Source: Microvirga lenta
Lineage (GTDB): Bacteria > Pseudomonadota > Alphaproteobacteria > Rhizobiales > Beijerinckiaceae
NCBI RefSeq assembly: GCF_020532555.1
Contig: NZ_JAJBBR010000006.1
Coordinates: 1-64,000 of the forward strand
Length of the DNA: 64,000 nt
Direction of reading: 5' to 3'
The position numbers were made by a program, and so were the translations under genes. Every line of letters starts with the position of its first letter. Positions within the stretch are counted from its first letter, which is position 1. The notes under the pieces were generated by a model. It made no database searches, was not told the origin of the DNA, and was given only the letters and a program-made list of their open reading frames with translations. Below, piece by piece: positions 9,905 through 20,665 of the stretch.

Positions 9905-11242
9905 ATGGCTTCAGCAGCCGAACAACTTGCGGCAAACATCAATTTTGGTTCGATCGCCAAAGCCGAGGAGTTGAAGAAGCGCATTTGGTTTACCCTCGGT
10001 GCGCTCATCGTCTACCGTCTCGGCACCTACATCCCGCTGCCCGGCATCGATCCCGAAGCTCTTCGCCAGAGCTTCCAGAGCGCCAGCGGCGGTGTGCTGG
10101 GTCTCTTCAACATGTTCTCCGGCGGTGCCGTCGAGCGCATGGCGATCTTCGCCCTCAACATCATGCCGTACATCTCGGCCTCGATCATTATCCAGCTGCT
10201 CACGTCGGTTCTTCCGTCGTTGGAGGCGCTGAAGAAGGAAGGCGAGGCGGGGCGCAAGATCCTCAATCAGTACACCCGCTACCTCACCGTTCTGCTCGCG
10301 GTGTTCCAGTCCTGGGGCATCGCCGTGGGCCTGCAAAGCTCGGGCAGCATCGTGCAGGATCCCGGCCTCTTCTTCGTGGTCACGGCGGTCATCACCCTGA
10401 CCGGCGGCACCCTGTTTCTGATGTGGCTCGGCGAGCAGATCACCTCGCGCGGCATCGGCAACGGCACCTCGCTGATCATCTTCGCCGGAATCGTGGCCAA
10501 CCTGCCGTCGGCCATCGCCGGTACGCTCGAGCTCGGCCGGCAGGGCGCGATCTCCACGGGCCTCATCATCGGCGTGATCGTGATGGCGATCGCCATCATC
10601 TACTTCGTGGTCTTCATGGAGCGCGCGCAGCGGCGTCTGCTAATCAACTATCCGAAGCGCCAGGTCGGCAATCGGATGTACGAAGGCCAGACGTCGTTCC
10701 TGCCGCTCAAGCTCAACACCTCGGGCGTGATCCCGCCGATCTTCGCGTCGTCGCTCCTGCTCCTGCCGGCCACCATCGCCAGCTTCCAGAGCACCCAGGA
10801 CGGGACCGGCATCGTCTCGATGCTGACCACCTACCTGGCACATGGGCGCCCGGCCTACATGTTCCTGTATGCCGCGCTGATCGTGTTCTTCGCCTTCTTC
10901 TACACGGCGATCGTGTTCAATCCGCAGGAGACGGCCGACAACCTCAAGAAGCAGGGCGGGTTCATTCCGGGCATTCGTCCCGGCGAGCGGACCGCGGAAT
11001 TCATCGATCAGGTGTTGACTCGTATCACGGTTGTCGGTGCAGCTTATCTGGTCGTCATCTGCCTGATTCCAGAGTTCCTGGTGTCGTACGCGGCGCTTCC
11101 GTTCTACTTCGGCGGAACCTCGCTCCTGATCGTCGTGTCCGTCACCATGGACACGGTCGCGCAGGTCCACGGCCATCTGCTGGCTCACCAGTACGAAGGG
11201 CTCGTGAAGAAAGCCAAGCTCAAGGGCGGGCGGCGACGGTAA
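9905..11242 (+). CDS. secY: Protein translocase subunit SecY
   Basis: SecY (445 aa) is the channel subunit of the SecYEG translocon in the inner membrane. Ten hydrophobic segments are visible. Family signatures include YIPLPGIDPEAL, the plug-region GGAVERMAIFALNIMPYISA and GEQITSRGIGNGTSLIIFAG near the middle. It is positioned, as usual, after rplO and before adk. Confidence 0.98.
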   Translation: MASAAEQLAANINFGSIAKAEELKKRIWFTLGALIVYRLGTYIPLPGIDPEALRQSFQSASGGVLGLFNMFSGGAVERMAIFALNIMPYISASIIIQLLTSVLPSLEALKKEGEAGRKILNQYTRYLTVLLAVFQSWGIAVGLQSSGSIVQDPGLFFVVTAVITLTGGTLFLMWLGEQITSRGIGNGTSLIIFAGIVANLPSAIAGTLELGRQGAISTGLIIGVIVMAIAIIYFVVFMERAQRRLLINYPKRQVGNRMYEGQTSFLPLKLNTSGVIPPIFASSLLLLPATIASFQSTQDGTGIVSMLTTYLAHGRPAYMFLYAALIVFFAFFYTAIVFNPQETADNLKKQGGFIPGIRPGERTAEFIDQVLTRITVVGAAYLVVICLIPEFLVSYAALPFYFGGTSLLIVVSVTMDTVAQVHGHLLAHQYEGLVKKAKLKGGRRR

Positions 11243-11250
11243 GATCTTGA

Positions 11251-11270
11251 TCCCCGCCGAGGGGCGGGGA
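11251..11270 (+). other. Perfect hairpin between secY and adk
   Basis: TCCCCGCC (11251-11258) pairs perfectly with GGCGGGGA (11263-11270) across a GAGG loop, 8 bp in all. No T-tract follows. It is probably an mRNA stability or processing structure separating secY from adk. Confidence 0.45.
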
Positions 11271-11296
11271 GACTCGACGGAGTCAGGGGGGCGTCG

Positions 11297-11878
11297 ATGA
11301 GAATCATCCTGCTGGGGCCGCCAGGGGCCGGAAAAGGCACCCAGGCCGTACGTCTGGTGGAGCGTCTGGGAATCCCCCAGCTTTCCACCGGCGATATGCT
11401 CCGGGCAGCCGTAGCCGCCGGTACGCCGGTCGGCGTGAAGGCTAAGGCGGTCATGGATTCCGGGGCGCTCGTGTCGGACGACATCGTCATCGGCATCATC
11501 GCGGACCGGATCGAAGAGGCGGATGCCAGGAACGGCTTCATCCTCGACGGTTTCCCGCGGACGGTCGCTCAGGCGGAGGCGTTCGACGCCATGCTGGCCG
11601 AGAAGGGCCTCAAGCTCGACCATGTGATCGAGTTCAAGGTGAACGAGGCGGAACTGGTCGACCGCATCGTCAAGCGCGCCAAGGAGACCGAGGCGCGGGG
11701 CGAGCCGGTCCGCAAGGACGACAACCCGGACGTGTTCAAGACCCGTCTGGAGGCCTACCGTAATCAGACGGCTCCGCTCTCGGCCTATTATGCCGGGAAA
11801 GGCGCGCTGAAGACGGTCGACGGCATGCGGCCCATCGACGAGGTGACGGAAGAGATCCGCGCCATCCTCGGCCGCTGA
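11297..11878 (+). CDS. adk: Adenylate kinase, short form
   Basis: Adenylate kinase (193 aa) interconverts ATP+AMP and two ADP in the cytoplasm. The P-loop [10 protein letters not shown] lies at residues 7-16. The AMP-binding block [10 protein letters not shown] and the [16 protein letters not shown] segment follow. The LID region is the short type ([20 protein letters not shown]) without zinc cysteines, which explains the length. It is 54 bp downstream of secY. Confidence 0.97.
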   Translation: MRIILLGPPGAGKGTQAVRLVERLGIPQLSTGDMLRAAVAAGTPVGVKAKAVMDSGALVSDDIVIGIIADRIEEADARNGFILDGFPRTVAQAEAFDAMLAEKGLKLDHVIEFKVNEAELVDRIVKRAKETEARGEPVRKDDNPDVFKTRLEAYRNQTAPLSAYYAGKGALKTVDGMRPIDEVTEEIRAILGR

Positions 11879-11916
11879 CAGGGCAGGGGCCTCGTGCCCT
11901 GGCCTGCGAAAAGCGC

Positions 11917-11945
11917 TTGACCTCCAGCCTCAGGTGCGCTAGGGG
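11917..11945 (+). promoter_or_regulatory. Promoter for rpsM-rpsK-rpoA
   Basis: TTGACC (11917-11922) and TAGGGG (11940-11945) are separated by 17 bp in the 221-bp gap after adk. The -35 is nearly consensus for the alphaproteobacterial housekeeping sigma factor. Transcription would start near 11952, leaving a leader of about 150 nt with small hairpins (for example GCAAG/CTTGC and GAAGC/GCTTC). It would make the alpha-operon genes independent of the spc promoter. Confidence 0.6.
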
Positions 11946-12099
11946 GCAAGCCTCTTGCAAAAGAACCTGCTTATCCGGAGGGTTTCGTGAGAAGCCGCTC
12001 CGGATTGTTGTGTTCTCTAAACCCGCGCAGGGGCCGGCCTCCACCGGACGCGCGATAACACCACCAGAAGCTTAAGGCTTCGCTACATGGAGACGGACG

Positions 12100-12468
12100 A
12101 TGGCCCGTATTGCAGGCGTCAACATCCCGACCAACAAGCGCGTTGTGATCGCGCTTCAGTACATCCACGGCATCGGGGCCAAGAAGGCCCAGGAGATCGT
12201 CGAGAAGGTCAACATCCCGGCCGAGCGCCGCGTGAACCAGCTGACCGACGCCGAAGTGCTCCAGATCCGTGAGACGATCGACCGCGACTACATCGTGGAA
12301 GGCGACCTGCGCCGCGAAGTTTCCATGAACATCAAGCGTCTCATGGACCTCGGCGTCTATCGTGGCCTGCGCCACCGCCGCAGCCTGCCGGTCCGCGGCC
12401 AGCGTACGCACACGAACGCCCGCACCCGCAAGGGCAAGTCGAAGCCGATCGCCGGCAAGAAGAAGTAA
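12100..12468 (+). CDS. rpsM: 30S ribosomal protein S13
   Basis: S13 (122 aa) lies at the top of the 30S head and contacts P-site tRNA. It starts [20 protein letters not shown], has [13 protein letters not shown], and ends in the basic tail [15 protein letters not shown]. It follows the promoter and long leader after adk. rpmJ and infA, often nearby in other bacteria, are absent from this gap. Confidence 0.98.
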   Translation: MARIAGVNIPTNKRVVIALQYIHGIGAKKAQEIVEKVNIPAERRVNQLTDAEVLQIRETIDRDYIVEGDLRREVSMNIKRLMDLGVYRGLRHRRSLPVRGQRTHTNARTRKGKSKPIAGKKK

Positions 12469-12480
12469 TCATCAACAGAC

Positions 12481-12504
12481 GGCCGTCCTTCCAGGGCGGC
12501 CTTT
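12481..12504 (+). terminator. Terminator-like hairpin between rpsM and rpsK
   Basis: GGCCGTCC (12481-12488) pairs with GGGCGGCC (12494-12501), one pair being G-U, across TTCCA. It is followed by TTTGT. It lies 12 bases after the rpsM stop inside an operon, so it more likely tunes or processes the transcript than ends it. Confidence 0.5.
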
Positions 12505-12552
12505 GTCCCGAGCGCCTGGCATGACGGGCGCGTTTGAAGGATTGGAAGAAGA

Positions 12553-12942
12553 ATGGCTAAAGAAGCGACCCGCGTCCGCCGCCGCGAACGCAAGAACATC
12601 GTCTCCGGCGTGGCGCACGTGAACGCCTCGTTCAACAACACCATGATCACCATCACCGACGCCCAGGGCAACACGATCTCCTGGTCCTCGGCTGGCGCCA
12701 TGGGCTTCAAGGGCTCGCGCAAGTCGACCCCTTACGCCGCGCAGGTTGCGGCTGAAGACGCCGCCCGCAAGGCTTCCGAGCACGGCATGCGCACCCTCGA
12801 GGTCGAGGTTTCGGGCCCCGGCTCCGGTCGCGAATCCGCACTGCGCGCCCTGCAGTCGGCCGGCTTCACCGTCACCTCGATCCGTGACGTGACGCCGATC
12901 CCGCACAACGGCTGCCGCCCGCGCAAGCGTCGCCGCGTCTAA
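12553..12942 (+). CDS. rpsK: 30S ribosomal protein S11
   Basis: S11 (129 aa) is part of the 30S platform near the E site. Diagnostic blocks are [40 protein letters not shown] and the C-terminal [18 protein letters not shown]. It lies 84 bp after rpsM, beyond a hairpin. Confidence 0.98.
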   Translation: MAKEATRVRRRERKNIVSGVAHVNASFNNTMITITDAQGNTISWSSAGAMGFKGSRKSTPYAAQVAAEDAARKASEHGMRTLEVEVSGPGSGRESALRALQSAGFTVTSIRDVTPIPHNGCRPRKRRRV

Positions 12943-13035
12943 GATCATCCAGCGCCCGGGTTCGTCCTGGGCGCGTTCCGGTTTTGAGGGTGGGTGGCAA
13001 GCCTGCCCTCATTCCGTACCGCAAGAGGTGTGGTT

Positions 13036-14052
13036 GTGATCCAGAAGAACTGGCAAGAGCTGATTAAGCCCAATAAGCTCGAAGTCTCCCCCGGCGACGA
13101 TCCGAAGCGCATCGCGACCGTTGTGGCCGAGCCGCTCGAGCGTGGCTTTGGCACGACGCTGGGCAACTCCCTGCGCCGCGTTCTGCTGTCGTCCCTCCAG
13201 GGCGCTGCGGTGACGTCGATCCATATCGACGGCGTGTTGCATGAGTTCTCGTCCATCCCGGGCGTCCGCGAGGATGTGACCGATATCGTCCTCAACGTGA
13301 AGACGATCGCCATCAAGATGCAGGGCGAGGGTCCGAAGCGCATGGCGCTCCGGAAGACCGGTCCCGGCGCCGTTACGGCAGGTGACATCAACACCGTCGG
13401 CGACGTGCAGATCCTGAATCCCGAGCTCGTTCTCTGCACCCTCGACGAGGGCGCCGAGATCCGCATGGAGTTCACGGTCGATACCGGCAAGGGCTATGTC
13501 CCGGCCGAGCGCAACCGCGCCGAGGATGCCCCGATCGGCCTCATCCCGGTCGACTCGCTCTACAGCCCGGTCAAGAAGGTGTCGTACCGTATCGAGAACA
13601 CCCGCGAGGGCCAGATTCTCGACTACGACAAGCTCATCATGACGGTCGAGACCAACGGCGCCGTCACCCCGGAAGATGCCGTCGCCTATGCGGCTCGCAT
13701 CCTCCAGGACCAGCTCCAGGTTTTCGTCAACTTCGAAGAGCCCCGCAAGGAAGAGACTGCCGCCGCCGCGCCGCAGCTGCCTTTCAACCCGGCCCTGCTC
13801 AAGAAGGTCGACGAGCTCGAGCTGTCGGTCCGTTCGGCGAACTGCCTGAAGAACGACAACATCGTCTATATCGGCGACCTCATCCAGAAGTCCGAGGCGG
13901 AAATGCTCCGCACCCCGAACTTCGGCCGCAAGTCGCTCAACGAGATCAAAGAAGTTCTCGCTTCCATGGGCCTCCACCTCGGCATGGACGTGCCCGGCTG
14001 GCCGCCTGAGAACATCGAAGATCTCGCCAAGCGCTTCGAAGAGCACTACTAA
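13036..14052 (+). CDS. rpoA: DNA-directed RNA polymerase subunit alpha
   Basis: RpoA (338 aa) dimerises to nucleate RNA polymerase; its C-terminal domain binds UP elements and activators. The N-terminal domain shows [20 protein letters not shown] near residues 36-55. The alpha-CTD shows [20 protein letters not shown] and [16 protein letters not shown] near residues 258-305. The start is GTG 13036, giving the usual first residues (M)[16 protein letters not shown], with AAGAGG eight bases upstream. Confidence 0.97.
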   Translation: MIQKNWQELIKPNKLEVSPGDDPKRIATVVAEPLERGFGTTLGNSLRRVLLSSLQGAAVTSIHIDGVLHEFSSIPGVREDVTDIVLNVKTIAIKMQGEGPKRMALRKTGPGAVTAGDINTVGDVQILNPELVLCTLDEGAEIRMEFTVDTGKGYVPAERNRAEDAPIGLIPVDSLYSPVKKVSYRIENTREGQILDYDKLIMTVETNGAVTPEDAVAYAARILQDQLQVFVNFEEPRKEETAAAAPQLPFNPALLKKVDELELSVRSANCLKNDNIVYIGDLIQKSEAEMLRTPNFGRKSLNEIKEVLASMGLHLGMDVPGWPPENIEDLAKRFEEHY

Positions 14053-14058
14053 GCCTGT

Positions 14059-14090
14059 CGGGGATGCCGGCTGAACGGCGTCCCCGTTTT
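14059..14090 (+). terminator. Terminator between rpoA and rplQ
   Basis: An 11-bp stem with one G-U pair (14059-14069 with 14076-14086) and a six-base loop is followed directly by TTTT, six bases after the rpoA stop. A second CCCGCC/GGCGGG hairpin follows. This looks like a genuine intrinsic terminator or attenuator, so rplQ may depend on readthrough. Confidence 0.65.
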
Positions 14091-14167
14091 CGTCCCCGCC
14101 CGAGGGCGGGATCAAAAGAGAGACGGTCGTCCCTTGGCACGGCGGCCGGAAGATCAAGGAGAAAGCC

Positions 14168-14587
14168 ATGCGTCACGGATTCCGTGGTCGTCGCTTCAAC
14201 CGCACGACCGAGCACCGCAAAGCAATGTTCGCCAACATGGCGGCTGCGCTGATCAAGCACGAGCAGATCGTCACGACCCTGCCGAAGGCAAAGGACCTCC
14301 GTCCGGTCGTCGAGAAGCTCATTACCCTCGGCAAGCGCGGCGACCTGCACGCCCGCCGCCTGGCCATGTCGCAGCTCCGCGACGAGGACATGGTGAAGAA
14401 GCTCTTCGCCGTTCTCGGCCCGCGCTACCAGGAGCGCCAGGGTGGCTACACCCGCGTCCTGAAGGCCGGCTTCCGCTACGGCGACAATGCCCCGATGGCC
14501 GTGATCGAGTTCGTGGACCGCGACGTGGATGCGCGCGGCCAGGATTCGGGTCCGACCCAGAAGGAAGAGGTCGTCGAGGCTGCGTAA
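14168..14587 (+). CDS. rplQ: 50S ribosomal protein L17
   Basis: L17 (139 aa) lies at the base of the 50S near the tunnel exit. The N-terminal [20 protein letters not shown] and [20 protein letters not shown] are diagnostic. An AAGGAGAAAG site precedes the ATG. It ends the ribosomal cluster and is followed by a strong terminator. Confidence 0.98.
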   Translation: MRHGFRGRRFNRTTEHRKAMFANMAAALIKHEQIVTTLPKAKDLRPVVEKLITLGKRGDLHARRLAMSQLRDEDMVKKLFAVLGPRYQERQGGYTRVLKAGFRYGDNAPMAVIEFVDRDVDARGQDSGPTQKEEVVEAA

Positions 14588-14608
14588 GCCTTGAGGCGAT
14601 GAAGTTTC

Positions 14609-14640
14609 AAAGGGCGGTCTTCGGGCCGCCCTTTTTCTTT
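14609..14640 (+). terminator. Strong intrinsic terminator of the ribosomal cluster
   Basis: An 11-bp stem (14609-14619 with 14624-14634, one G-U pair) is capped by a TTCG tetraloop and runs into TTTTTCTTT. This is a textbook rho-independent terminator. It closes the rplQ transcript. Confidence 0.9.
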
Positions 14641-14735
14641 GCCCGGAATGGACCTCGGTGGCGCGGCTGGAATTTGGCTTTTTCGTCACCACGTCTTATC
14701 GAGTTCGCCCGGTGTCACTCACGGATTCGCTCCTC

Positions 14736-16142
<1,407 letters not shown>

Positions 16143-16205
16143 GGCGCGGGACGGCGGCGCGTTGTTGGGCTATTGATTCCGCATAAGTGCGAGTGTGCAG
16201 GAATC

Positions 16206-17522
16206 ATGAGCGATCTCTTTTCATCCGCCGGCCTCGACCAGAGTGCGCCCCGGCCCCTGGCCGACCGCATGCGGCCGACCAGGCTCTCCGAGGTCGTGGG
16301 GCAGGATCACCTTGTCGGGCCGGACGGCATCCTGTCCCGGCTCATCGCTTCCGGCTCCCTCGGGTCCCTTGTCTTCTGGGGGCCGCCCGGCACGGGCAAG
16401 ACCACCGTGGCGCGGCTCCTGGCGCATGAGACCGAGCTTCACTTCGAGCAGATCTCCGCGATATTTTCCGGTGTCGCGGACCTCAAGAAGGTTTTCGAGG
16501 CGGCCCGGCACCGCCGGTCCATGGGGCGGGGCACCCTGCTCTTCGTCGACGAGATCCACCGTTTCAACCGCGCCCAGCTCGATGCCTTCCTCCCGGTGAT
16601 GGAGGATGGCACGATCACCCTCGTCGGCGCGACGACCGAGAACCCGTCCTTCGAGCTGAACGCGGCCCTTCTTTCCCGGGCGCGCGTCCTCATCTTCAAG
16701 TCGCTCGATGAGGCGGCGATTCAGAAGATCCTGCTAAGGGCCGAGGAGATCACGGGGAAGTCCCTTCCGCTTGACGAGGGGGCGAGGGATTCCCTCGTGC
16801 GCATGGCCGACGGCGACGGACGGGCCGTGCTGACGCTGGCGGAAGAGGTCTGGCGCTCGGCCAAGCCGGGCGAGACCTTCGATGCCGAGCAGTTGCAGGA
16901 GATCATCCAGCGCCGGGCCCCCATTTACGACAAGGGGCAGGAGGGGCACTACAACCTCATTTCCGCCCTGCACAAGACCATCCGGGGCTCGGATCCGGAT
17001 GCCGCCCTCTATTACCTCGCCCGGATGCTCGACGCCGGCGAGGACCGGCTGTTCATCGCCCGCCGTCTCGTCCGGGCCGCCATCGAGGATATCGGGCTGG
17101 CCGATCCGCAGGCGCTCGTCGTCGCCAATGCCGCCAAGGACGCCTTCGACTTCCTGGGCTCGCCCGAAGGCGAACTCGCCCTGGCGCAGGCTGCCGTCTA
17201 TCTCGCCACGGCGCCGAAATCGAACGCCGTCTATACCGCCTACAAGGCCGCGATGCGGGTGGCGAAGGAGCACGGCTCCCTCATGCCGCCCAAGACCATC
17301 CTCAACGCGCCCACCAAGCTGATGAAGAATATCGGCTACGGCGCCACCTACCGCTACGATCACGACGAGCCGGACGCCTTCTCCGGGCAGGATTACTGGC
17401 CCGAGAAGCTCGATCGCCAGCATTTCTACGAGCCTGTCGACCGGGGCTTCGAGCGGGAGATCCGCAAGAGGATCGACTGGTGGGAGAGGCTGCGCCGGGA
17501 GCGGCGGGGCGAGGGGGAGTAG
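16206..17522 (+). CDS. rarA: Replication-associated recombination protein A (AAA+ ATPase)
   Basis: RarA/MgsA (438 aa) is a clamp-loader-like AAA+ ATPase acting at stalled replication forks. Walker [10 protein letters not shown] lies at residues 59-67 and Walker [11 protein letters not shown] at 111-120, followed by sensor motif [13 protein letters not shown]. The C-terminal half has the family block [20 protein letters not shown] and ends with [17 protein letters not shown]. Start ATG 16206 was chosen because an upstream in-frame extension lacks similarity. Confidence 0.95.
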   Translation: MSDLFSSAGLDQSAPRPLADRMRPTRLSEVVGQDHLVGPDGILSRLIASGSLGSLVFWGPPGTGKTTVARLLAHETELHFEQISAIFSGVADLKKVFEAARHRRSMGRGTLLFVDEIHRFNRAQLDAFLPVMEDGTITLVGATTENPSFELNAALLSRARVLIFKSLDEAAIQKILLRAEEITGKSLPLDEGARDSLVRMADGDGRAVLTLAEEVWRSAKPGETFDAEQLQEIIQRRAPIYDKGQEGHYNLISALHKTIRGSDPDAALYYLARMLDAGEDRLFIARRLVRAAIEDIGLADPQALVVANAAKDAFDFLGSPEGELALAQAAVYLATAPKSNAVYTAYKAAMRVAKEHGSLMPPKTILNAPTKLMKNIGYGATYRYDHDEPDAFSGQDYWPEKLDRQHFYEPVDRGFEREIRKRIDWWERLRRERRGEGE

Positions 17523-17553
17523 GCGGAATGTCCGGCCTGGACCGATCCCAAGC

Positions 17554-17940
17554 ATGACCTCCTTTCTCCTCGTCTTCCTCGGCGCCGGAATCGGCGGTTC
17601 CCTTCGCCATGCGGTCAATCTCGCGAGCGCCCGCGCCTTCGGCGCTGCTTTTCCGTGGGGGACGCTGACGGTCAATATCGTCGGCTCGTTCGTCATGGGG
17701 GCTGTCGCCGCGTGGTTCGTCTTCAAGGCCGGGGAGGGGTGGAGCCAGCCGCTTCGCCTGTTCCTGACGACCGGCATCCTCGGCGGCTTCACGACTTTTT
17801 CCGCCTTCTCCCTCGATGCCGTGCTCCTGTGGGAGCGGGGAGCGCCGGGCACGGCCCTCGGCTATGTGGCGGCTTCCGTCCTGCTCTCCATCGGCGGATT
17901 GGTCGCCGGACTCGCCCTTGTGCGCGCAATGACGGCGTAG
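17554..17940 (+). CDS. crcB: Fluoride efflux channel
   Basis: CrcB/FluC (128 aa) is a small dual-topology membrane protein that exports fluoride. Four hydrophobic segments are visible. The motifs GGSLRHAVNL, WGTLTVNIVGSFVMG and TGILGGFTTFSAFSLD are diagnostic, including the TTFS phenylalanine-box region. It sits 31 bp after rarA, too close for a fluoride riboswitch of its own. Confidence 0.95.
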   Translation: MTSFLLVFLGAGIGGSLRHAVNLASARAFGAAFPWGTLTVNIVGSFVMGAVAAWFVFKAGEGWSQPLRLFLTTGILGGFTTFSAFSLDAVLLWERGAPGTALGYVAASVLLSIGGLVAGLALVRAMTA

Positions 17941-17983
17941 TGCTCGATTGCCGCCCGCGCGGCGCTCTGGTAACCCACATCTC

Positions 17984-19222
17984 ATGAGAAAAAGCGGTTC
18001 AGGACAGAAAGACGGCGCTCGCGGCGGACGGGCAGGATCCCGGCAGGGCTTCCGCTCCCGCGAGGACAGGCCTGCGCGCAAGAGCGGACCGGCAAAGCCG
18101 CGCGCCGCCAAGCCTGCGGCAGCGAAGGCCCGCACGGCGCCGTCCCTGCGGGCAAAGCCCGCGGCAGTGGAAGCGGCCCCCAAGCCCACCAAGGCGCAGG
18201 CCAGGGCCGAGGCCCAGGAGACCCTCGCCACCGGGGTGCAGACCCTCGTGGTCGAGCCCGACGAGGCGGACATGCGCGTCGACCGTTTCCTGGTCGCCCG
18301 CTTCCCCCAGCTGGCCTTCACCCACATCCAGCGTATCGTCCGCAAGGGCGAGTTGCGCATCGACGGCAAGAGGGCGCAGCCCAACGAGCGGCTCCAGGCG
18401 GGTCAGAAGGTCCGCGTGCCGCCGCTCAAGCTCGACCAGCCGAGGCCGGTCGCCCGCAGCGCGGCCAAGGAGCAGGACGAGCGCGACTTCCTGAAGTCCA
18501 TCACGCTCTACGAGGACAAGGATGTCCTCATCATCAACAAGCCCATGGGCCTCGCCGTCCAGGGCGGTTCGGGCACCACCCGACATGTGGACGGCTTGCT
18601 CGAATCCATGCGCGACGCGGAAGGGCAGAAGCCCCGCCTGGTGCACCGCCTCGACAAGGACACGGCGGGCTGCCTCGTGATCGCCAAGACGCGGTTCGCC
18701 GCATCGACCATGGCGAAGTCATTCCGGTCGCGCACCACGCGCAAGATCTATTGGGCGCTGGTCGCCGGCGTGCCCCGCGTCCGCCAGGGACGGATCTCGA
18801 CCTATCTGGCGAAGGAAGGCGACGAGGGCGATGCCCGCATGCGCGTGGCCCAACACGGGGACGAGGGCGCCAGCCATGCGCTGACCTATTACGCGGTGAT
18901 CGATACGGCGGCGCAGAAGCTCGCATGGATGTCGCTCAAGCCTGTGACGGGGCGCACGCACCAGCTGCGCGCGCACACCGCCCATATCGGGCATCCCATC
19001 GTGGGAGATCCGAAGTACTTCGATATCGAGAACTGGGAGCTGCCGGGCGGTATCCAGAACAAACTGCACCTTCTGGCGCGGCGCATCGTGATCGCGCATC
19101 CGAGGACGGGCAAGCCCATCGACGTGACCGCGCCGCTGCCGCCCCACATCCAACAGAGCTTCAACCTTCTAGGCTTCGACGTGAGCCGCTACGACCCCAT
19201 CGTGGACGCGCCGGAGGAATAA
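17984..19222 (+). CDS. rluC: RluC-type 23S rRNA pseudouridine synthase
   Basis: A pseudouridine synthase of the RluA/C/D family (412 aa). The first ~85 residues are a Lys/Arg/Ala-rich extension. An S4 RNA-binding domain follows (about 92-150). The catalytic domain carries Asp224 in HRLDKDTAG, with KPVTGRTHQLRAHTAHIGHP further on. Start ATG 17984 is preferred to a TTG upstream, though the ribosome binding site is poor for both. RluC rather than RluD is inferred from the S4 plus basic N-terminus; the target uridines cannot be read from sequence. Confidence 0.85.
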   Translation: MRKSGSGQKDGARGGRAGSRQGFRSREDRPARKSGPAKPRAAKPAAAKARTAPSLRAKPAAVEAAPKPTKAQARAEAQETLATGVQTLVVEPDEADMRVDRFLVARFPQLAFTHIQRIVRKGELRIDGKRAQPNERLQAGQKVRVPPLKLDQPRPVARSAAKEQDERDFLKSITLYEDKDVLIINKPMGLAVQGGSGTTRHVDGLLESMRDAEGQKPRLVHRLDKDTAGCLVIAKTRFAASTMAKSFRSRTTRKIYWALVAGVPRVRQGRISTYLAKEGDEGDARMRVAQHGDEGASHALTYYAVIDTAAQKLAWMSLKPVTGRTHQLRAHTAHIGHPIVGDPKYFDIENWELPGGIQNKLHLLARRIVIAHPRTGKPIDVTAPLPPHIQQSFNLLGFDVSRYDPIVDAPEE

Positions 19223-19337
19223 AGCGGTCATCCCTTTGCGCATCTCCCTTTGTCGCACTTTTGCCTCTCAAGCGGGGTAGTGTCGTATGCCTCGGTCGGT
19301 CATCCGGCCGGCCGGGCCATTGGCAAGGAGGAGATCG

Positions 19338-19799
19338 ATGGAACACAAGCATCTAGATCAGCTCCGTAGCGTAGCCGACGTTCAGCCCCGGTCTTTGACG
19401 AGGCAAGAACGAATTGAGCGTTGGATCGAACTTCTCGAGCGCAATCCGACGCGTCGCCTGAACTCCCTCGGCGAAATCGAATACAAGCCACCGGCAGAGC
19501 GTGCCTTGATCCGGCAGGACGATTCCCCGCTCTCCGTCGCCTATGAAGATCCCGTCCTGCGGGCGGATGGCCTGGCGAGCGACAAGCTCGGCGACGTCAT
19601 GAACTATTTCGAGCTGTCGGACGGACAGGCGCACTATGCTCTGTGCTCCTGCCTGAGCGGCCGCACCATGGAAGCCGCCTCCTTTGCCCAGCGCCTGCGC
19701 AACACGACGGGCGGCGCCGGCTGGCGGTCTGCTGCCGGAGCATGGGCTCTGGCCGGCCTGGCGGTGACCCTGCCCGGCTTCGTCTATCTGTTTAATTGA
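19338..19799 (+). CDS. Hypothetical protein with C-terminal membrane anchor
   Basis: I do not recognise this 153-aa protein. It is mostly charged and helical, with a conserved-looking YFELSDGQAHYALCSCLSG block near residues 94-112. It ends in one hydrophobic segment (AAGAWALAGLAVTLPGFVYL) at the extreme C-terminus, suggesting a tail-anchored inner-membrane protein facing the cytoplasm. An excellent AAGGAGGAG site precedes ATG 19338. It stands alone between rluC and a GNAT gene. Confidence 0.75.
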   Translation: MEHKHLDQLRSVADVQPRSLTRQERIERWIELLERNPTRRLNSLGEIEYKPPAERALIRQDDSPLSVAYEDPVLRADGLASDKLGDVMNYFELSDGQAHYALCSCLSGRTMEAASFAQRLRNTTGGAGWRSAAGAWALAGLAVTLPGFVYLFN

Positions 19800-19834
19800 G
19801 CAGAGAAGAGATCGGTCCGAAGAACGTGACCCAT

Positions 19835-19863
19835 GATCAGGAGGCATGAAGCGCCTCCTGATC
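19835..19863 (+). other. Perfect 11-bp inverted repeat before the GNAT gene
   Basis: GATCAGGAGGC (19835-19845) and GCCTCCTGATC (19853-19863) are perfectly complementary with a 7-base loop. There is no T-tract. It lies 36 bp after the hypothetical gene's stop and 72 bp before the acetyltransferase start. It could be a terminator without a U-tract, an operator or an RNA stability element. Confidence 0.55.
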
Positions 19864-19935
19864 GAAGATGCCTTCGACTGTTGCGCCGCCCGCCGCGATA
19901 GGGGACAAAGCAGCAGATCGGAAGGCGCTACAAAA

Positions 19936-20541
19936 ATGCTTCATATCGAGCCCGTGACGCTCTCGACGGACCGCCTCGTGTTGCGGCCCCTCAGCCTGGA
20001 CGACGTTCCCGCTCTGGCCGCGGCCGCGAGCGACGGCGCGTTATGGGAGAAGAAGACCACGACGGTGCCGACGCCCGACGGCTTCGGGGATTATGTTCGC
20101 AAGGCGCTCGAACTCCAGGCCGCCGGGTCGGCCCTTCCTTTCGCCACGGTGGTCCGGGACGGCGACCGGGTCATCGGCTCCACCCGCTACATGAACATCG
20201 ACGCCGCGAACCACCGGGTCGAGATCGGCACGACCTGGATCGCCCGCTCCTGGCAACGCACCTTCGTCAACACCCATGCGAAATTCCTCATGCTCAGGCA
20301 CGCCTTCGAGACCCTGGGCTGCAATGCGGTCGAGTTGCGGACGCATCGGCTGAACGACCAGTCGCGCGCCGCCATCGAGCGTCTGGGCGCCAAGCTGGAT
20401 GGCATCCTGCGCCGGCATATGATCATGCCGGACGGACATGTGCGCGATACGGTGGTCTACAGCATCATCCGTGAGGAATGGCCGGGCGTGAAGGCCGGGC
20501 TCGAAGCGCGAATGACGACGCAGGCCTCCGAGATCGCATAG
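19936..20541 (+). CDS. GNAT-family N-acetyltransferase (RimJ/RimL-like)
   Basis: A 201-aa acetyltransferase of the RimJ/RimL branch. It shows the typical STDRLVLRPLSLDDVPALAA opening and the core HRVEIGTTWIARSWQRTFVN. The acetyl-CoA region ends in NAVELRTHRLNDQSRAAIER and GAKLDGILRRHMIMPDG. It would acetylate an amino group on a small molecule or protein; the substrate is unknown. Start ATG 19936 was chosen because an earlier ATG falls within a perfect hairpin. Confidence 0.85.
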   Translation: MLHIEPVTLSTDRLVLRPLSLDDVPALAAAASDGALWEKKTTTVPTPDGFGDYVRKALELQAAGSALPFATVVRDGDRVIGSTRYMNIDAANHRVEIGTTWIARSWQRTFVNTHAKFLMLRHAFETLGCNAVELRTHRLNDQSRAAIERLGAKLDGILRRHMIMPDGHVRDTVVYSIIREEWPGVKAGLEARMTTQASEIA

Positions 20542-20665
20542 GCTCCGAAGCGCTCACTGCGGAAGGCGGCAGGAATTTGATCTTCCGCAAAGCTTGGCTG
20601 TTCGAGTAATGCTTTCCTCGTCATCGCAAGGCGCATGACGCCGGTTGCCTGATGAGGAAAAGACC

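Noticed and set aside
11879..12099. Missed rpmJ, infA or map gene between adk and rpsM
   Set aside because: No frame here matches these proteins; their absence from this cluster is normal in alphaproteobacteria.
17523..17553. Fluoride riboswitch before crcB
   Set aside because: The gap after rarA is only 31 bp, too short for the aptamer.
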